A DNA stretch of 64,000 nucleotides, from assembly GCA_029237695.1 (NCBI GenBank), contig CM055272.1, positions 38,220,901 through 38,284,900 of the forward strand. Reading direction: 5' to 3'. Made by a program: the position numbers and the translations under genes. Source of the DNA: Conchocele bisecta. Lineage: Eukaryota > Mollusca > Bivalvia > Lucinida > Thyasiridae. The notes under the pieces were generated by a model that saw only the letters and a program-made list of their open reading frames with translations, made no database searches and had not been told where the DNA came from. Shown here piece by piece: positions 43,878 through 55,729 of this stretch (its first letter is position 1; each line of letters starts with the position of its first letter).

Positions 43878-44245
43878 CGCAGGGGATTTGGACATTGTTT
43901 TTATTAATTCGTTCCTACGAATTAACAATTCGTTCCCTCAATTTAACAATTCGTTCACTCGAATTAACAATTCATTCCCACGATATAACAATTCGTTCCC
44001 TCGAATTAACAATTCGTTCCCACAAAATGACAATTCGTTCCCTCAATTCAACAATTCGTTCACTCGAATTAGCAATTCGTTCCCACGATATAACAATTCG
44101 TTCCCACGAATTAACAATTCGTTCCCAAGCGAATGAATTGTTATTTCGTGGGAACGAATTGTTAAATTGTTGGAACGACTTGTTAATTCGTGGGAACAAA
44201 TTATTATAAGAAAATAATTATACGGCCCCTGCGGGGCTCCGTAAT
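43878..44245. repeat. 21-bp minisatellite capped by CCCCTGCGGGG palindromes
   Basis: About 15 units of ATTCGTTCCCACGAATTAAC(A), with orientation reversing near 44126. It is bounded by GCCCCGCAGGGG on the left and GGCCCCTGCGGGGCTCCGTA on the right. Smaller relative at 14963-15085. Asn-Ser-Phe-Pro reading frames are repeat by-products. Confidence 0.85.
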
Positions 44246-44291
44246 GTTTACACTTGTTCAAATAGTATTAACTTATACATGTACGTACCAC

Positions 44292-44336
44292 CTTCCCAGG
44301 CCCTGTGACATTCAGACTGGCCATGCTGGTAATTGT
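44292..44336 (-). CDS. Candidate 45-bp exon
   Basis: Between acceptor TTTCCAG and donor AAG|GTGGTA on the minus strand. One frame reads NYQHGQSECHRAWE. A related but donor-poor block lies at about 44510-44560 (DNCRALPVLEHPE). Same size as the 42867 block, but a different phase. Confidence 0.3.
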
Positions 44337-44626
44337 CTGGAAACGAGTCCTGATGAAATGAAAACATATGTTAGTCCAATAGAATGCAACAAGACAAACA
44401 ATATCAGGGAATTAGCATTATTTACAGAATGTTTTCATTATCAACAGCATTTCTGCAAAAGTATAGTAATTGCAAAGTTTAGCTCCACCTGGAAATTAAC
44501 TTCCGGATGTTCAAGAACTGGGAGTGCCCGGCAATTGTCTGGACATACGTGGTAATGATCTGCGGACAAGTTTGTGTTAGTCCAGTGCATGAGAATGCGA
44601 TCTGATATGTCCAATAGTCGACACAA

Positions 44627-44993
44627 TAAGGAATGGTCAAACAGTTGACATAATAATGAAAGGTCAAATAGTTGACATAATAATGAATGGTCAACTAGTT
44701 GACATTATAATGAATGGTCAAATAGTTGACATACTAATGAATGGTCAAATAGTTGACATAATAATGAATGGTCAAATAGTTGACATACTAATGAATGGTA
44801 AAATGGTTGACATAATAATGAATGGTCAAATAGTTGACATAATAATGAATTGTCAAATAGTTGAAATACTAATGAATGGTAAAATAGTTGACATACTAAT
44901 GAATGCAAATAGTTGACATAATAATGAATGATCAAATAGTTGACTTACTAATGAATGGTCAAATAGTTGACATACTAATGAATGGTAAAATAT
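44627..44993. repeat. 27-bp minisatellite
   Basis: About 13 copies of AATGAATGGTCAAATAGTTG plus ACATAAT. The unit is nine codons, so it gives a long Met-Asn-Gly-Gln-Ile-Val-Asp frame on + that is not a gene. Confidence 0.9.
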
Positions 44994-45404
44994 GGCACAC
45001 ACAGCATTGAGCAGCTTTTAAATGCAAGTGAGACCGCTACGGAAAACACATTAGGTGATCAGTACAGGTTCAATGTATGATTCTGTACTTATGCAATAAA
45101 TACAATAGTACAGTTATTCGCCTTACAAACAAGGAAAACATAAGTCCTTAGTGACGGTGACCTTGGACGGTCAGTCAGACTTGGGTCGTATGCAAAACAA
45201 AGCACCATACATAGACACACATTGTGGTCAACTATTATCAAAATCGGTGAAGCGGTTAAAAGTTAATGAAAACTGAAAGGTGTCACTAACACACACACAT
45301 ACGTACGCACTCACGTACATGGACTAATGCTATCTATATCCCATGTTGCCTAACGGCGAGCGGATACTATCACACAGCATGGTCATTGCATGTAATATAC
45401 TAAC

Positions 45405-45439
45405 CTTCATAGTTGCTAGGCAACAATCCACCGGCACAT
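45405..45439 (-). CDS. Candidate 35-bp exon
   Basis: Between GATAATCAG and AAG|GTTAGT on the minus strand. It reads DVPVDCCLATMK and so resembles the ATMKQ blocks at 42867-43663. Sequence at about 45020-45110 repeats the second part of those units. Confidence 0.35.
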
Positions 45440-45474
45440 CTGATTATCTCTGACCAAATGAAACTTCTGTCATC

Positions 45475-45605
45475 TGCTATTATTTTTGTATTCTCACATT
45501 TCTCTACAATAACATGTTTTGGCAGTGCATACGCTGTCTAAACATGTGTTTATAGAGAAATAAGATAGATAAATTAATAAGATAAATATGAAATAACAGC
45601 TGACA
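45475..45605. mobile_element. GTCTGCTGTT-family hairpin element, diverged
   Basis: CTTCTGTCATCTGCTATT, ACATGTTTTGGCAGTGCAT and TAACAGCTGACAATA mark a degraded copy. Confidence 0.5.
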
Positions 45606-45959
45606 ATACATTGTGATCCATAAAACGACAGAACAATATAATTACCAGATCAGACGGCTTGGAGTCACGATATCTACATTGTAAGTCGCCCGTCCCCAAC
45701 CACAACTGGGTGGGGGTGGTGGAGTGGGTGAAGCTATTCACTGAATATAATATAATAATGCGATAAAAGCTAAATGTTTTGGCCCTCACATCGGCAGTGG
45801 CTGCTGGGCGACCTTGGGCTTTCATGAAATATATTGCGGTGGTGTGGGGGAGGGTGACCGGGGAAGGGCGAGGTCATTATTTTGAGGGAAGAGGGGGACA
45901 CATGCAATTTACCAACTAGACATTATGTTTGTAAAACTTGGATATGCCCCATTGAAATA

Positions 45960-46390
45960 CTGGACTCAAACTAGAGATTGTGTATAAAAAAGAGTCTCAG
46001 GACCATTATTAAGGTCACAAAGGTCAAGGTCATGTCATTGGAGGTGCGACTGCGTCACACATGTTCAGGTGAATGAACTATTAAAGTGAATGAACTGTCC
46101 AAATATTAAAGCAATCTGTCAGGTAACATTGAAAATATTGCATGATTGAAAAACTCTTACAACTTTTCGACGTAAGAAAATTGCTAAGTGTCTCAGCACC
46201 ATTTCGAAGGTTACAAAGGTCAATGCCATGGCGGTGGTGGTACGAGTGATTCACACATACATGTTCAGGTGAATGAACTGTCTAACTAGTAAAGCAATCA
46301 TTCAAGTAGATATTGCAGATATTACATGGTGGAGAAAATATTACAAACTTTTCAACTTTTCGACGTACATGTACACGGACGGACTCACGG
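45960..46390. repeat. Two-copy tandem repeat of about 210 bp
   Basis: Both copies contain GTGTCTCAGCACCATT-like sequence, AAGGTCACAAAGGTCAA, CATGTTCAGGTGAATGAACT and ACTTTTCGACGTA. Copies start near 45975 and 46185. Confidence 0.75.
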
Positions 46391-46497
46391 AACCTCAAGA
46401 GCAACGCAATATGCCCACTTGCTATCGCATAGGTGGCATAAATAGGCATCAAAACAGAGAGAATTTGCAGAAATTCACAAACTTCAGAATACATTAC

Positions 46498-46555
46498 CTT
46501 ACAGCCACCCACACCATCAGATGTGAACACTTGACCTTCTCTCTGTACAATGTCA
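46498..46555 (-). CDS. Candidate 58-bp exon
   Basis: Minus-strand block between acceptor AACAAGATTAG and donor TAAG|GTAATG. It reads DIVQREGQVFTSDGVGGCK. It could be the most upstream exon in the 38983-46555 group. Unrecognised. Confidence 0.3.
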
Positions 46556-46599
46556 CTAATCTTGTTTTGGAGGGAAACGATTGTTAGGGGATTAAGGTT

Positions 46600-47665
46600 T
46601 ACTCGCTAAAATGCAGGTGTGAAAATGAACAGAAATACAACGTATTGTATAATTGTCCTCACAAGTTACTCTAAACATGAAATTCAATGCATATAATTCG
46701 TACTGTGAAAGTGAGTGGAGAAATGTGGCTTATTGCATTTATGGCCATTCTATCTCCTGATCTATGACTGTAGAAATGGGCTTTGGACATTTACAGCCAG
46801 TTTAACCAGTTCAACACCACATGTCAGTATAGTGGTATTGTGACAAATTGTGTAGATCCAGATGAGCCGGCTCGTGACGAGCCGTCTCATCGGTATTTGC
46901 ACTTTCTGCAAGTAATTTTCACATTTTTGAGAACACCGCCTTTTCATAAATGGACTAGTCTGAAAATCATTTTGTGCCGATTGGATTGGTCCGGAAATTA
47001 ACATATACAAATACATTCCAGTTACTTAGGGATGAAAGGGTTGCATGTTCTGATCAGAGGCTGGATACACATGGATCTATGTCATTTATAGTGTAGACCA
47101 GAATGTAAAGTTTGTTAGCAAATGTTTGTTAAAAGCAAACGTTTAATTGTTTTGTCTTGTTCATGTTACATAGGTTTAAAAATTCAAGATGGCCGCAAAC
47201 ACAGTAGAAATAAGACATATATGCTGCAATTTGACTTCCAAAGGTATGAATTACTCATGTATAATGACATATCCTTAGAACGGCAATACAATGTGTATCA
47301 TATCATATAATTTGACCAAATTCAATTTCAAAATGGCCGCTTATGAACAAACGATATCGCCGTGTACATACAAAATACGCTGACGTATATTTTTACTATC
47401 GAGATATTATGGAATGTTTCCCATAATGCACATGATGTATGCATCGGTGTTGCTCTATTTACATGTATAGTGCATTGGATGATCCATAAGAAAATATACA
47501 TACTTGTACACTTATGGGAAATATGTTCTGTATATGATGCAAAAGTCTGGAAATCCTTTCGCATATGATATTGTTTTTATTACTAAAATGTCAAAGTAAA
47601 TGTAATTAATTTCCATAGTTGCCTTGATGGTGCTGATAACTTTCTACACCCTACATCATTTCTAT
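46600..47665. other. No gene recognised
   Basis: 46700-46900 contains a fragment of the dispersed GTGTAGATCC repeat with a GAGCCGGCTCGTGACGAGCC palindrome. Two ATGGCCGC motifs occur near 47190 and 47332. The remainder is unassigned. Confidence 0.5.
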
Positions 47666-49081
47666 ACTGAAAGATATTAGAAACGCAACACTTATATATT
47701 TCATATGTTCTAAAAGGTAGAACAATCGCCAAGTGTCTTATACGACAGATTCATTACTTTCCATGGTGCACACGAGAAACTGGTTTCCCACTTGTCTGAT
47801 TGCGCAATGTCCTGCATCGGTAGAACGTGGTCGAACACTGTTGCGACTCGGCATGCACGTGCAATTCGATTTGACTGACAAATCAGTATGTATATGCATT
47901 CCTTGCGATCTAGGCTAACGATATTGTCAGGGATTCCGCGGCTAGATAATGATTCGCGGAACCAAATTATCGGCTTGCTGCAAGGTGGGATAAGCCAACG
48001 TGATGTTGCGAGACAGTTGAAATTGAATTTGTCAACAATATCTCACCTAGTTCAGAGGTATAGAGTGACTGCATGTACCAAGGACCATGCCAGGCCGGAC
48101 CAGCCACGTGTGACAACGAGCTATTTTATATGGCAACGTCATTTACGGAATCGTTTTACAACGGCAGTTTCAACCGTTCTTGTAGTCGTTGAATGAGACG
48201 GCAGGAACATTCATGCCAAAGCTGTGATCAGGAGACAAAAATCAACGGGAATTCGGTGTCGGAGACCCTACAAAGGCCAGATACTGACGAGACGTCATTT
48301 GACTACTAAAAAGTCGCTAGGTTGAACACCAGCTTAACGTTCAACGTCCGAACTGGAATAAAGTGGTTTTCTCGGACGAGTCACGGTTCGGCTTGAGTTT
48401 TGCGGATGGCAGAACGCAAGTATACCGCCGAAAGGACGAACGATTTTCGGACAACTGTGTGATTGAACGTGACATATTTGGCGACGGGAGCATACGTCAT
48501 AGTTTGGGGCGCTATAAATTATGGATTTCGTTTCAACCTGGTTATTCTTGATGGAACTGTCACTGCCCGTCGATATATTGACGAGATTATCAATCCAGTG
48601 CTAAATCATTTGCTACGACGTCATGGGCGTAATCAGAAACAGACATTTCAGCAAGATAACGCCCGTGCACAATCCGCTAGACTAACGCAATACTTTGTGA
48701 GAGACAGTCGAATATATGACCATCTGTTTCATCAGACCTAACTCCCATTGAACATGTATGGGACGAGTGCTTCAACGTCCAAACCGTCCATGTAACGTCA
48801 GGCATCTGGGCTTAGCATTACAACAGGAGTGGCAGGCTATGATTCAGAAATATGGCGGACACAATCGGTACTGAACACAAACGAAAAACTGATGACCCTT
48901 ACCTTATTCGTTGGAAGTTTTCGGTGACAAAAATACAGTTGAGAAAAAACCACTCGGTGTTACTTCTTCGTAATTAGACAGTGGTTGATGCCCCCCAAAA
49001 AACCGTAATAAAATATAAAGTATAATTAAAAAGTCATTTGCATTAATATACATGTGTTGCGTTTCTAAAGTCGTTCAATTT
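47666..49081 (+). pseudogene. Inactivated Tc1-like transposon with transposase remnant
   Basis: Inverted ends share TTAGAAACGCAACAC (about 47680) and GTGTTGCGTTTCTAA (about 49053), with TA at the left border. On +, 47888-48196 encodes the DNA-binding half: RNQIIGLLQGGISQRDVARQ and STISHLVQRYR, typical of Tc1 paired-type helix-turn-helix regions. The catalytic half is at 48363-48770: FSDESRF holds the first Asp (48375-48377), QQDNARAQSA the second (48655-48657), and PIEHVWDE the final Glu (about 48750). The two Asp codons are in different frames, and the interval to the Glu is shorter than the usual 34 residues, so several indels have killed it. Stops also lie at 48194 and about 48739. It is a fossil cut-and-paste element of the DD34E Tc1 group. 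Confidence 0.85.
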
Positions 49082-49489
49082 TTATTATTTTACCCATTTT
49101 TGAATAAAAATTATTGCTATTGTAGTAACGCATGTGTCTTGTAGATGTAACTGTGCATATATGTAATTACTAAACTAGAAAAGCATGTATATCCTACTGA
49201 AGCAATTTCAGTAAGAAGTTGGCACCAACAGGATACACATGCGTCAGATATTTCAGTGTATTTAAATCTTTGCCAGTTTGCAAGTATGAAACTACATACA
49301 ATAATGACTAATGTATAGCCATATCAATGTGCGTAGCAAAGAAAAACAGACATGCAACGCAATACACCAATTGATAATGATCAAACTTACATAGTATAGT
49401 CTATTGTTTCCAAGTTTCATTAGCAATTGTGCATTCGAATATTCGGAACTAGCAGGTTTGGCATATACATATCCAGATAAATTAGATTT
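49082..49489. other. No gene recognised
   Basis: AT-rich flank of the Tc1-like element; nothing recognised. Confidence 0.5.
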
Positions 49490-49870
49490 GATTTAATGGT
49501 GTTTATAATATATTAGGCCGGGTTAACGGGGTAAAATCCAATATGTTCCCTGTTGTGAGGGGGGGGGGTGGGGGTGGGGGTTGGGGGGGGGGGGGTGGGC
49601 AAATCCCAAAATCAGAACTGAACATTTACATAAGCAATATATATTATAAATTAGAATAATCTAACCTGGTGCCAGGTCCTCACAACACCAGAGTCACTTA
49701 GCCCCACTCCCCAAATGCAATATGATTAATGCTAATCATACTACTTTAATAATGGGTATAACCGGATTCAACTCTCACGTATCAGAAAGCCAAACATGTA
49801 CATGAGGGTCAAACCAGGGATATCGGGATTCCGCTAATGATGAAACTCATCGTAAAATGTAGCCTGCTCG
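49490..49870 (+). mobile_element. SINE-like repeat with an internal G-rich expansion
   Basis: Matches 38335-38580 (AGGCCGGGTTAACGGGG, AAAATCAGAACTGAACATTT, CCTGGTGCCAGGTCC). The B-box is damaged. A G-rich tract at 49559-49600 has replaced the few G residues present in the other copy. Beyond 49700 it resembles 21960-22110. Confidence 0.55.
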
Positions 49871-50159
49871 TGCTCCAAACCACCCGCTCCAGATAAATTA
49901 AATGTGCCAATGATGAAGGAGTTTGGTACATGCATAATGTCTACCAATATACATTCTTAATGCATCACTAACAGTGCTAGCCATTCATTTTTATTAGAAA
50001 GTAGATGTGGTAGTGCTGTTATCATGCGCGTGTTCAAACAGATTACTAAACTAAGTATATATTAAATGTCATACTTTTCTTGATATGGTTACAATACATA
50101 TAACACCAAGGTAACCTTTGGAGCAGATTGCACACCTAGTAGATGCTCCCTATTGCACT

Positions 50160-50900
50160 TTTTGCAGAAATTAAATTAAATATTTATCAGATTTTCACAC
50201 GTAGCAATAAGCTTAGTCTCATTAGTATTTAATTCCACAATATAGCATTACACGTACTGTATATCATACAGATACAACAATACCGTACAGTCATTGTGCG
50301 TCACAACGTGGCCATATTACCACAACATGTATGGTGTGCGATCTTAAGCACTGTCAGTGAAGTTTAAACCAAGACAATATCGTTGGACAGACACATGAGC
50401 TCATGAATGTATTTGCATAATTATGTAATCTGTATCGTCTAAAATCTTTATAATTTCATCCCCAGTTTTGTTAGTTTTGGCGTGATAAGGAACGTCCCAA
50501 AGTGGGTTGTGTCCGTTAAAGTCACCCAACATCAGAGCTTTATTACTTATCTGTTTAGTAATGTTATATAGATTGGGTAGTTTAGTAACGTTTGTACTGT
50601 GACCTGGACCGATATATGCATTCAGTACGTTTACATTAACTTTTGTACCTAGTGTTTTAATTCCAGAATAACGAATAAGTTGTTTTTCCTTAAGATGTTT
50701 CGTTTTTAGTTCTGTACAAGAAACTCCATTTCTAGTATATATGCTTATTCCATTACCATGGAATGGATTTGTGAAGTGCGCTGTTAAGTTGTATCCTGTT
50801 AGAACTGATGTATTTGACATTTATTGTAGGCATATTACATCGGGCGGCAATACCTTCTAATAGTTGTTATAACATTTATTAGCTCTCTGTTTGTCTGTGT
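50160..50900 (-). pseudogene. LINE (non-LTR retrotransposon) endonuclease-domain remnant
   Basis: The minus-strand frame 50820-50401 encodes part of an apurinic-type endonuclease: GISIYTRNG, then LGDFNGHNPLWD with the conserved Asp-x-Asn, then TGDEIIKILDD. Just upstream in the same frame is PPDVICLQ followed by TAA where the family has its catalytic Glu, so the nuclease is dead. Another stop precedes it. Downstream of 50401 the protein continues with frameshifts to about 50160 (YGHVVTHNDC). No reverse transcriptase is present. The pattern is closest to jockey-superfamily LINEs. Confidence 0.75.
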
Positions 50901-52115
50901 ATATGCAGAAGAGCGCCATGTTTTCTGTTCAGAGGTTCTGGTTGGGAGACTGTTTCAGGTTCATTGCTTCTCAGATTGTAGCCAATTGTCTATCAAACCT
51001 GATTGTCTGCTCTCAAAAAGCCGCTGGGTGAACTTTCAGTATGATCAATATTAACCGGGTAAATTGTTAATATAAGTTTGAATACACCTTACATTTAATT
51101 ACATCTTACATTTACTGTATGGAGTTGTTATGAACAGCATTTCATGTACATATTACATGTATCCATACCAGTTCGATATACAAATCAAACCATTTGATAA
51201 AATATACAATCCACGTATACAATTATGTAATAATGTTTTCAAAATGGCGGCCGCAATGATCACATGTATATAATATTGACGATGAAGCTGCAGTTTTCAG
51301 TAATTAAACAACACTAACATTATTATGTATAGAGTGCGATATTCTGTTTATTTTCAAAGACACATACGGATTTATGTCAATCATTTTGAGTATTGAAGAA
51401 ATGTTTTAAAATTGAATTGACTGTTGACAGAATATAATGTTATTGTTGGGCTGTCTAGTTAATGCGATTGGTAACAAGCACACTTCTCACAATTACGCGA
51501 GCGTGGTGATCATTGACAAAGGCAGTATTTAGTATAGTGTGATGAATGGCATGTGTATGCTTATTGTAAATATGCATGGCTTTCTCCCACATTGAGGATC
51601 CCACATATGTCTTCACATGTGCCAATACTTTAAATTAACCCTTGTTCGTGAGTGGAAAATAAATACAATACACGGTAACGATATATAATGCATGCATTCA
51701 CTGGTGTAATCAGTTCTATATTAACAATACCAGTACTGTATTTATTATTGTAATTAAACATTATTGAAACTAATACAAGTACGTCCAAAATATAATCATA
51801 TACGGTGTTACAATGACTGTCAGTTTCAATATGACCATCAACATGGTCGCTTTTTTCAATTAGGATGTGATATTTACCGATCTATATATACCCTTATCCC
51901 GAAAAGGTTCCACATCTTGCGATGAGCCCATGATATATAGTCGAATAATTCCAGCACAAAAATATTTACACAATTCTCTAACATTTGATTGGTCCGTAGC
52001 AAGTCTCTGTCCAAAATTTATATCCCAGTATACTCCCATGCCGAACTACTTTCCGTAACCGTGAGACGCAGTTAAAATAAACACATTTTCTTGATGAATT
52101 TATTTCAAATGCTGG
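50901..52115. other. No gene recognised
   Basis: AT-rich; one AAAATGGCGGCCGC motif near 51240. No repeat or coding signal was recognised. Confidence 0.5.
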
Positions 52116-52306
52116 AATTATAAGGAATGAATGGCCTTTTTGTTGAATTTAAGGATGAATGGCTTTTTGTTGAATTTATCGGGGATATAAACTTGGAAAA
52201 GTCGCGGAATACTGGACGAAGACCGGAAGGCCTCGCCTTCTCCATTATTCCCGCACTTTTCCAAGTTTACTACCCCGGGAAATTCCACAAAAAGACCATT
52301 CATTCC
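52116..52306. mobile_element. Imperfect 190-bp palindrome
   Basis: GGAATGAATGGCCTTTTTG pairs with the complement of CAAAAAGACCATTCATTCC, and AACTTGGAAAAGT with ACTTTTCCAAGTT. The left arm contains a short internal duplication (GAATGGCTTTTTGTTGAATT). Confidence 0.8.
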
Positions 52307-53334
52307 TATAATGAATGTCTCTGGTTGGTATAGTAATTAAATATCATTGTCCATCAAGGGTGTAATAACTTTGAAAGACAACCATAAGGATTGTTATGTG
52401 GATTCAATGTCACATATGGGTATATGTGTGTACATGTATGTCGCAAAGACATGTCTATTAGCTATCAAACTACGTGTAGTAAGTATATGCTAAACAGGTA
52501 ATATAATTTTGCCTTCAGGAAATAAATGAACACATGGTTGTCACCTCGAGAAATATATATTCCGATGACACCAAAGACCCAGTAAAATACACAACCTGTG
52601 GTACAATGCGGCAGAAAACGCCTTCCATAAACCTGATCCTGACCGCCTGCGTAAATAGTTAGAATGTCATGTAGACATTAGTTCAGTTGCAAAGTACCAT
52701 CCAAATGTAATGTGTCTCGATAGAGACTATGTGATATTATTTAAATTAATATGTTGATACATTGCATAATATGTCGTGGAGATACGTTTATCATGGGAAT
52801 TTAAACGCAGATTGGTGGTCCTATGAGCGTGTGTGGCTACACGTGGTAACACATGAGCTTGTGCAATGCAAATCATTTGACTGCTGTAAATTGGTAAATT
52901 CGGGGATATGGTGAAAATGGGTACATCCTTTGTGGATGTATGAGTTTCCATCTGGATCACCTTTGGAATAACAATACCACTAAATATGGTAGCATGTTGT
53001 ATTTTGTAGTTATATATATGTAGGTCAGATGTGCTGATTCTTAAACTTGACTAGATTGATTTTTTAATACGCCAGAATGGCTTTTTCAGACTACAGACAT
53101 ACTAATATTGGCTTGTACATGTATATATAGTGATATAATTATATACATGAGCTTGGAGGACATATACATATTTTCAGAAGTCATACATACCTTTAGCCAC
53201 ATTTGTCAAATATCTATTTTGGCACAGTATGAAATTCAAATACTAGCTGCTAGTAGCTACACGTTCATATGTACCTTTCATAAGTACATGCATCTGGCAA
53301 CGTATACAGTAAGACGAAGTATTACATGTAAAAT
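52307..53334. other. No gene recognised
   Basis: AT-rich; no coding or repeat signal recognised. Confidence 0.5.
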
Positions 53335-53870
53335 GGTAATTGCAAATTCTGTGGGTGGGGAATAGTTAAAACTACTTTGTTTAACATTGCACCATCTGCA
53401 ATAGTCGTTATGCAATCAGAATATGGACATCATGCATATATTACAATTATAATAGTAAGTACAATTACCATTGATACCATTACTAGACACCGAGAGAGAG
53501 AATGAACAGACGGACGAACACTCTGACACACTGTATCTGAAGTGTGCACGGATAGCTATTAGCAGTACCTAAGTAGTTGCATATGCATTGAAGCAAGTAA
53601 GTGACAGTGCATAACATAAATTAATTAATTACATGCACAATTCCCAATGTAAAATCTATGGGTGGGGAATGGTGAAAAATACTTCGTTATTAACATTGTA
53701 CCAGACTACAGACATTAGATAATCGGCATATATGCAATTAACATGTCTAATGGACACTACTAGGTACACTTGGCAAAGAGAAAATACAAAAGTACCATAC
53801 ATTTTATGGAGTTATTAAGGTAGATGTTTTGCCATTGAAATTCAGTGGGTGGGGTAAGAAAACATGCAAC
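53335..53870. repeat. Two to three diverged tandem units of about 200-310 bp
   Basis: Units begin at GTGGGTGGGGAATAG (about 53350), ATGGGTGGGGAATGG (about 53657) and AGTGGGTGGGGTAAG (about 53843); the first two continue with AACATTGCACC or AACATTGTACC. Confidence 0.5.
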
Positions 53871-54139
53871 ATTCTTCATCTGAATTAGAAGATATTATTT
53901 AATTGAACTTTATTCCATTGTATAGTTATGAACACATCAGAAAACAGACAAAACTGTCATATCAGTTATTTCTAATGATAAAATAACAGTCGAATTTCAA
54001 GGAAAAATGCAATTGTTCACTGTTGCAAAACGTCCGAGGGTGTTATACTTTAACATAGTTTCTAATATTCATACAGCCGGTTACAAAGCGCAGACATACG
54101 GCATAGTGCTTGTAATTAAATGTAGTTTCAGGAAAAAAT

Positions 54140-55720
54140 ATGTCTGCAAAATTCCCACAGTGCCGAGGGTTTCCGTTTCTGGCTGACGGCCTATATATTG
54201 TTACCGATTTTCGTCCGTCGTCTGCCCGTCTTCCTTTCTCCCGAACCGCTAGGTTAATGTTGATCAAACTTCACAGAGGTGATATATGGCTTGGGGCACG
54301 TCAGATTTGCAAAATTGTAGGTCGTCGCATAATCCAAGATGGCCGCCGTGGAAAAGTAGGTCAACTTCATAAACAATCTTCTCACGAACCGCCAGACCGA
54401 TTTCAACGACACTTGGCAGAAATGATCGACAATCAACATTTCAGATTTGTTAAAATGGTGGCCGGTGGGTCGAAAATGAGCGGGACGAGGGATTTCATAT
54501 TTTACCGAATATGGTCATGTCATCTATCAAATTGATTTATCGACAAGACAATCACTCTGGAGCATGTTTTGCCGAAATCGGATAATTACGTCATCCAAGA
54601 TGGCCGCCCAAAGGTCAATATATGATCCTTTTATTACATATTTCAAATGTATTCTTCTCATGAACCGCGTGGCCAATATTGGCCAAACTTCACAGTTATG
54701 GTGCGTGATTGCAGCCTTTTATATTTGTTAAAATGGAGTCCATCATATAATCCAAGATTGCCCCTGTAGAAAAGAAGGTCAACTTTAAAAAATCTTCTTC
54801 TCATAAACCACCAGGCAGATTTCGACGAAACTTGACAGGAATGATCGACTGTCAATGTTGTTTCAGATTTGTTAAAATGGTGGCCTCGTGGTCAGAAATG
54901 GGCGGGGCCGGAGGTGTCAAGCAGGGGTAAAATTTCACATTTGACCGCAAAAAAAAGCCAGGTCATCTTATCAAATTGAAGGTATCGATACGAAAATCAC
55001 TCAGGAGCATGTTTTGTCGAAATCAGATGATTACGTCATCCAAGATGGCCGCCCGAAAGTCAAAAGGTCATCCTTTCATTAGAGATGTCAAACGGTCTTC
55101 TTCTTGAGAACCGCTTGACTGATGATGGCCAAACGTCACGGTGAAGCCTTTTCATATTTGTTAAAAGTATCTGTCATCGTGTAATCTAAGATGGCCGCCG
55201 AAGAAAAGCCGGTCAAATTCTTAAAATGTATTCTTCTCATGAAACATCAGACAAATTTCGACGAAACTTGGCAGGTATGATCGAGTCAACACTGTTTCAG
55301 ATTTGGTATCCCCAAGGTCACAAATGGGCGGGGTCGGGGGGTCTAGTAGTGGTCAAAATTCACATTTGACTGATATATGGTCATGAGTATTTTTTGTCGA
55401 AATCAGATGATCATTTTACTTTTATTAGATATGTCTTTTTTCTCGATTTACACAGTTATGGTTTGTTGGTGAGACCTTTTCATATTTATTGAAACGGATG
55501 TCGTCGCCTAATCCAAGATGGCTGCCATAGAAAAGTAGGCAAACCTCTTCAACTTCTCATGAACCACCGGACCGATTTCAACGAAACTTGGCAGGAATGA
55601 TCGATAGTGAATGCTGTTTGAGATTTATTAAAATCGGTGGTCCTGGAATCAAAAGTTGGCGGGCCGAGGGGCTCAAGTAGAGGTCAGGTTTCACATTTGA
55701 CCGAACATGCCATTGTTTCT
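54140..55720. repeat. Alternating tandem repeat with AAGATGGCCGCC motifs
   Basis: Two half-units alternate. One has TTCTCATGAACCGC, GGCCAAACTTCACAG and CATATTTGTTAAAA before CCAAGATGGCCGCC. The other has CGATTTCAACGAAACTTGGC, AATGATCGA, AAAATGGTGGCC, CACATTTGACCG and GGAGCATGTTTTGCCGAAAT before ACGTCATCCAAGATGGCCGC. About three full periods of 420-450 bp are present, increasingly diverged to the right. Confidence 0.75.
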
Positions 55721-55729
55721 ACATTTGTG

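Noticed and set aside
43858..44209. Asn-Ser-Phe-Pro repeat protein
   Set aside because: Produced by the 21-bp minisatellite; equally long frames exist on both strands.
44656..44935. 86-codon frame of repeated Met-Asn-Gly-Gln-Ile-Val-Asp
   Set aside because: By-product of a 27-bp repeat; no start context, no flanking exons.
46273..46587. 104-codon + strand frame
   Set aside because: Begins in a tandem repeat and runs antisense to a better-supported exon-like block; no motif.
54140..54535. 131-codon + strand frame
   Set aside because: Lies in the AAGATGGCCGCC tandem repeat, with equivalent frames broken in the other units.
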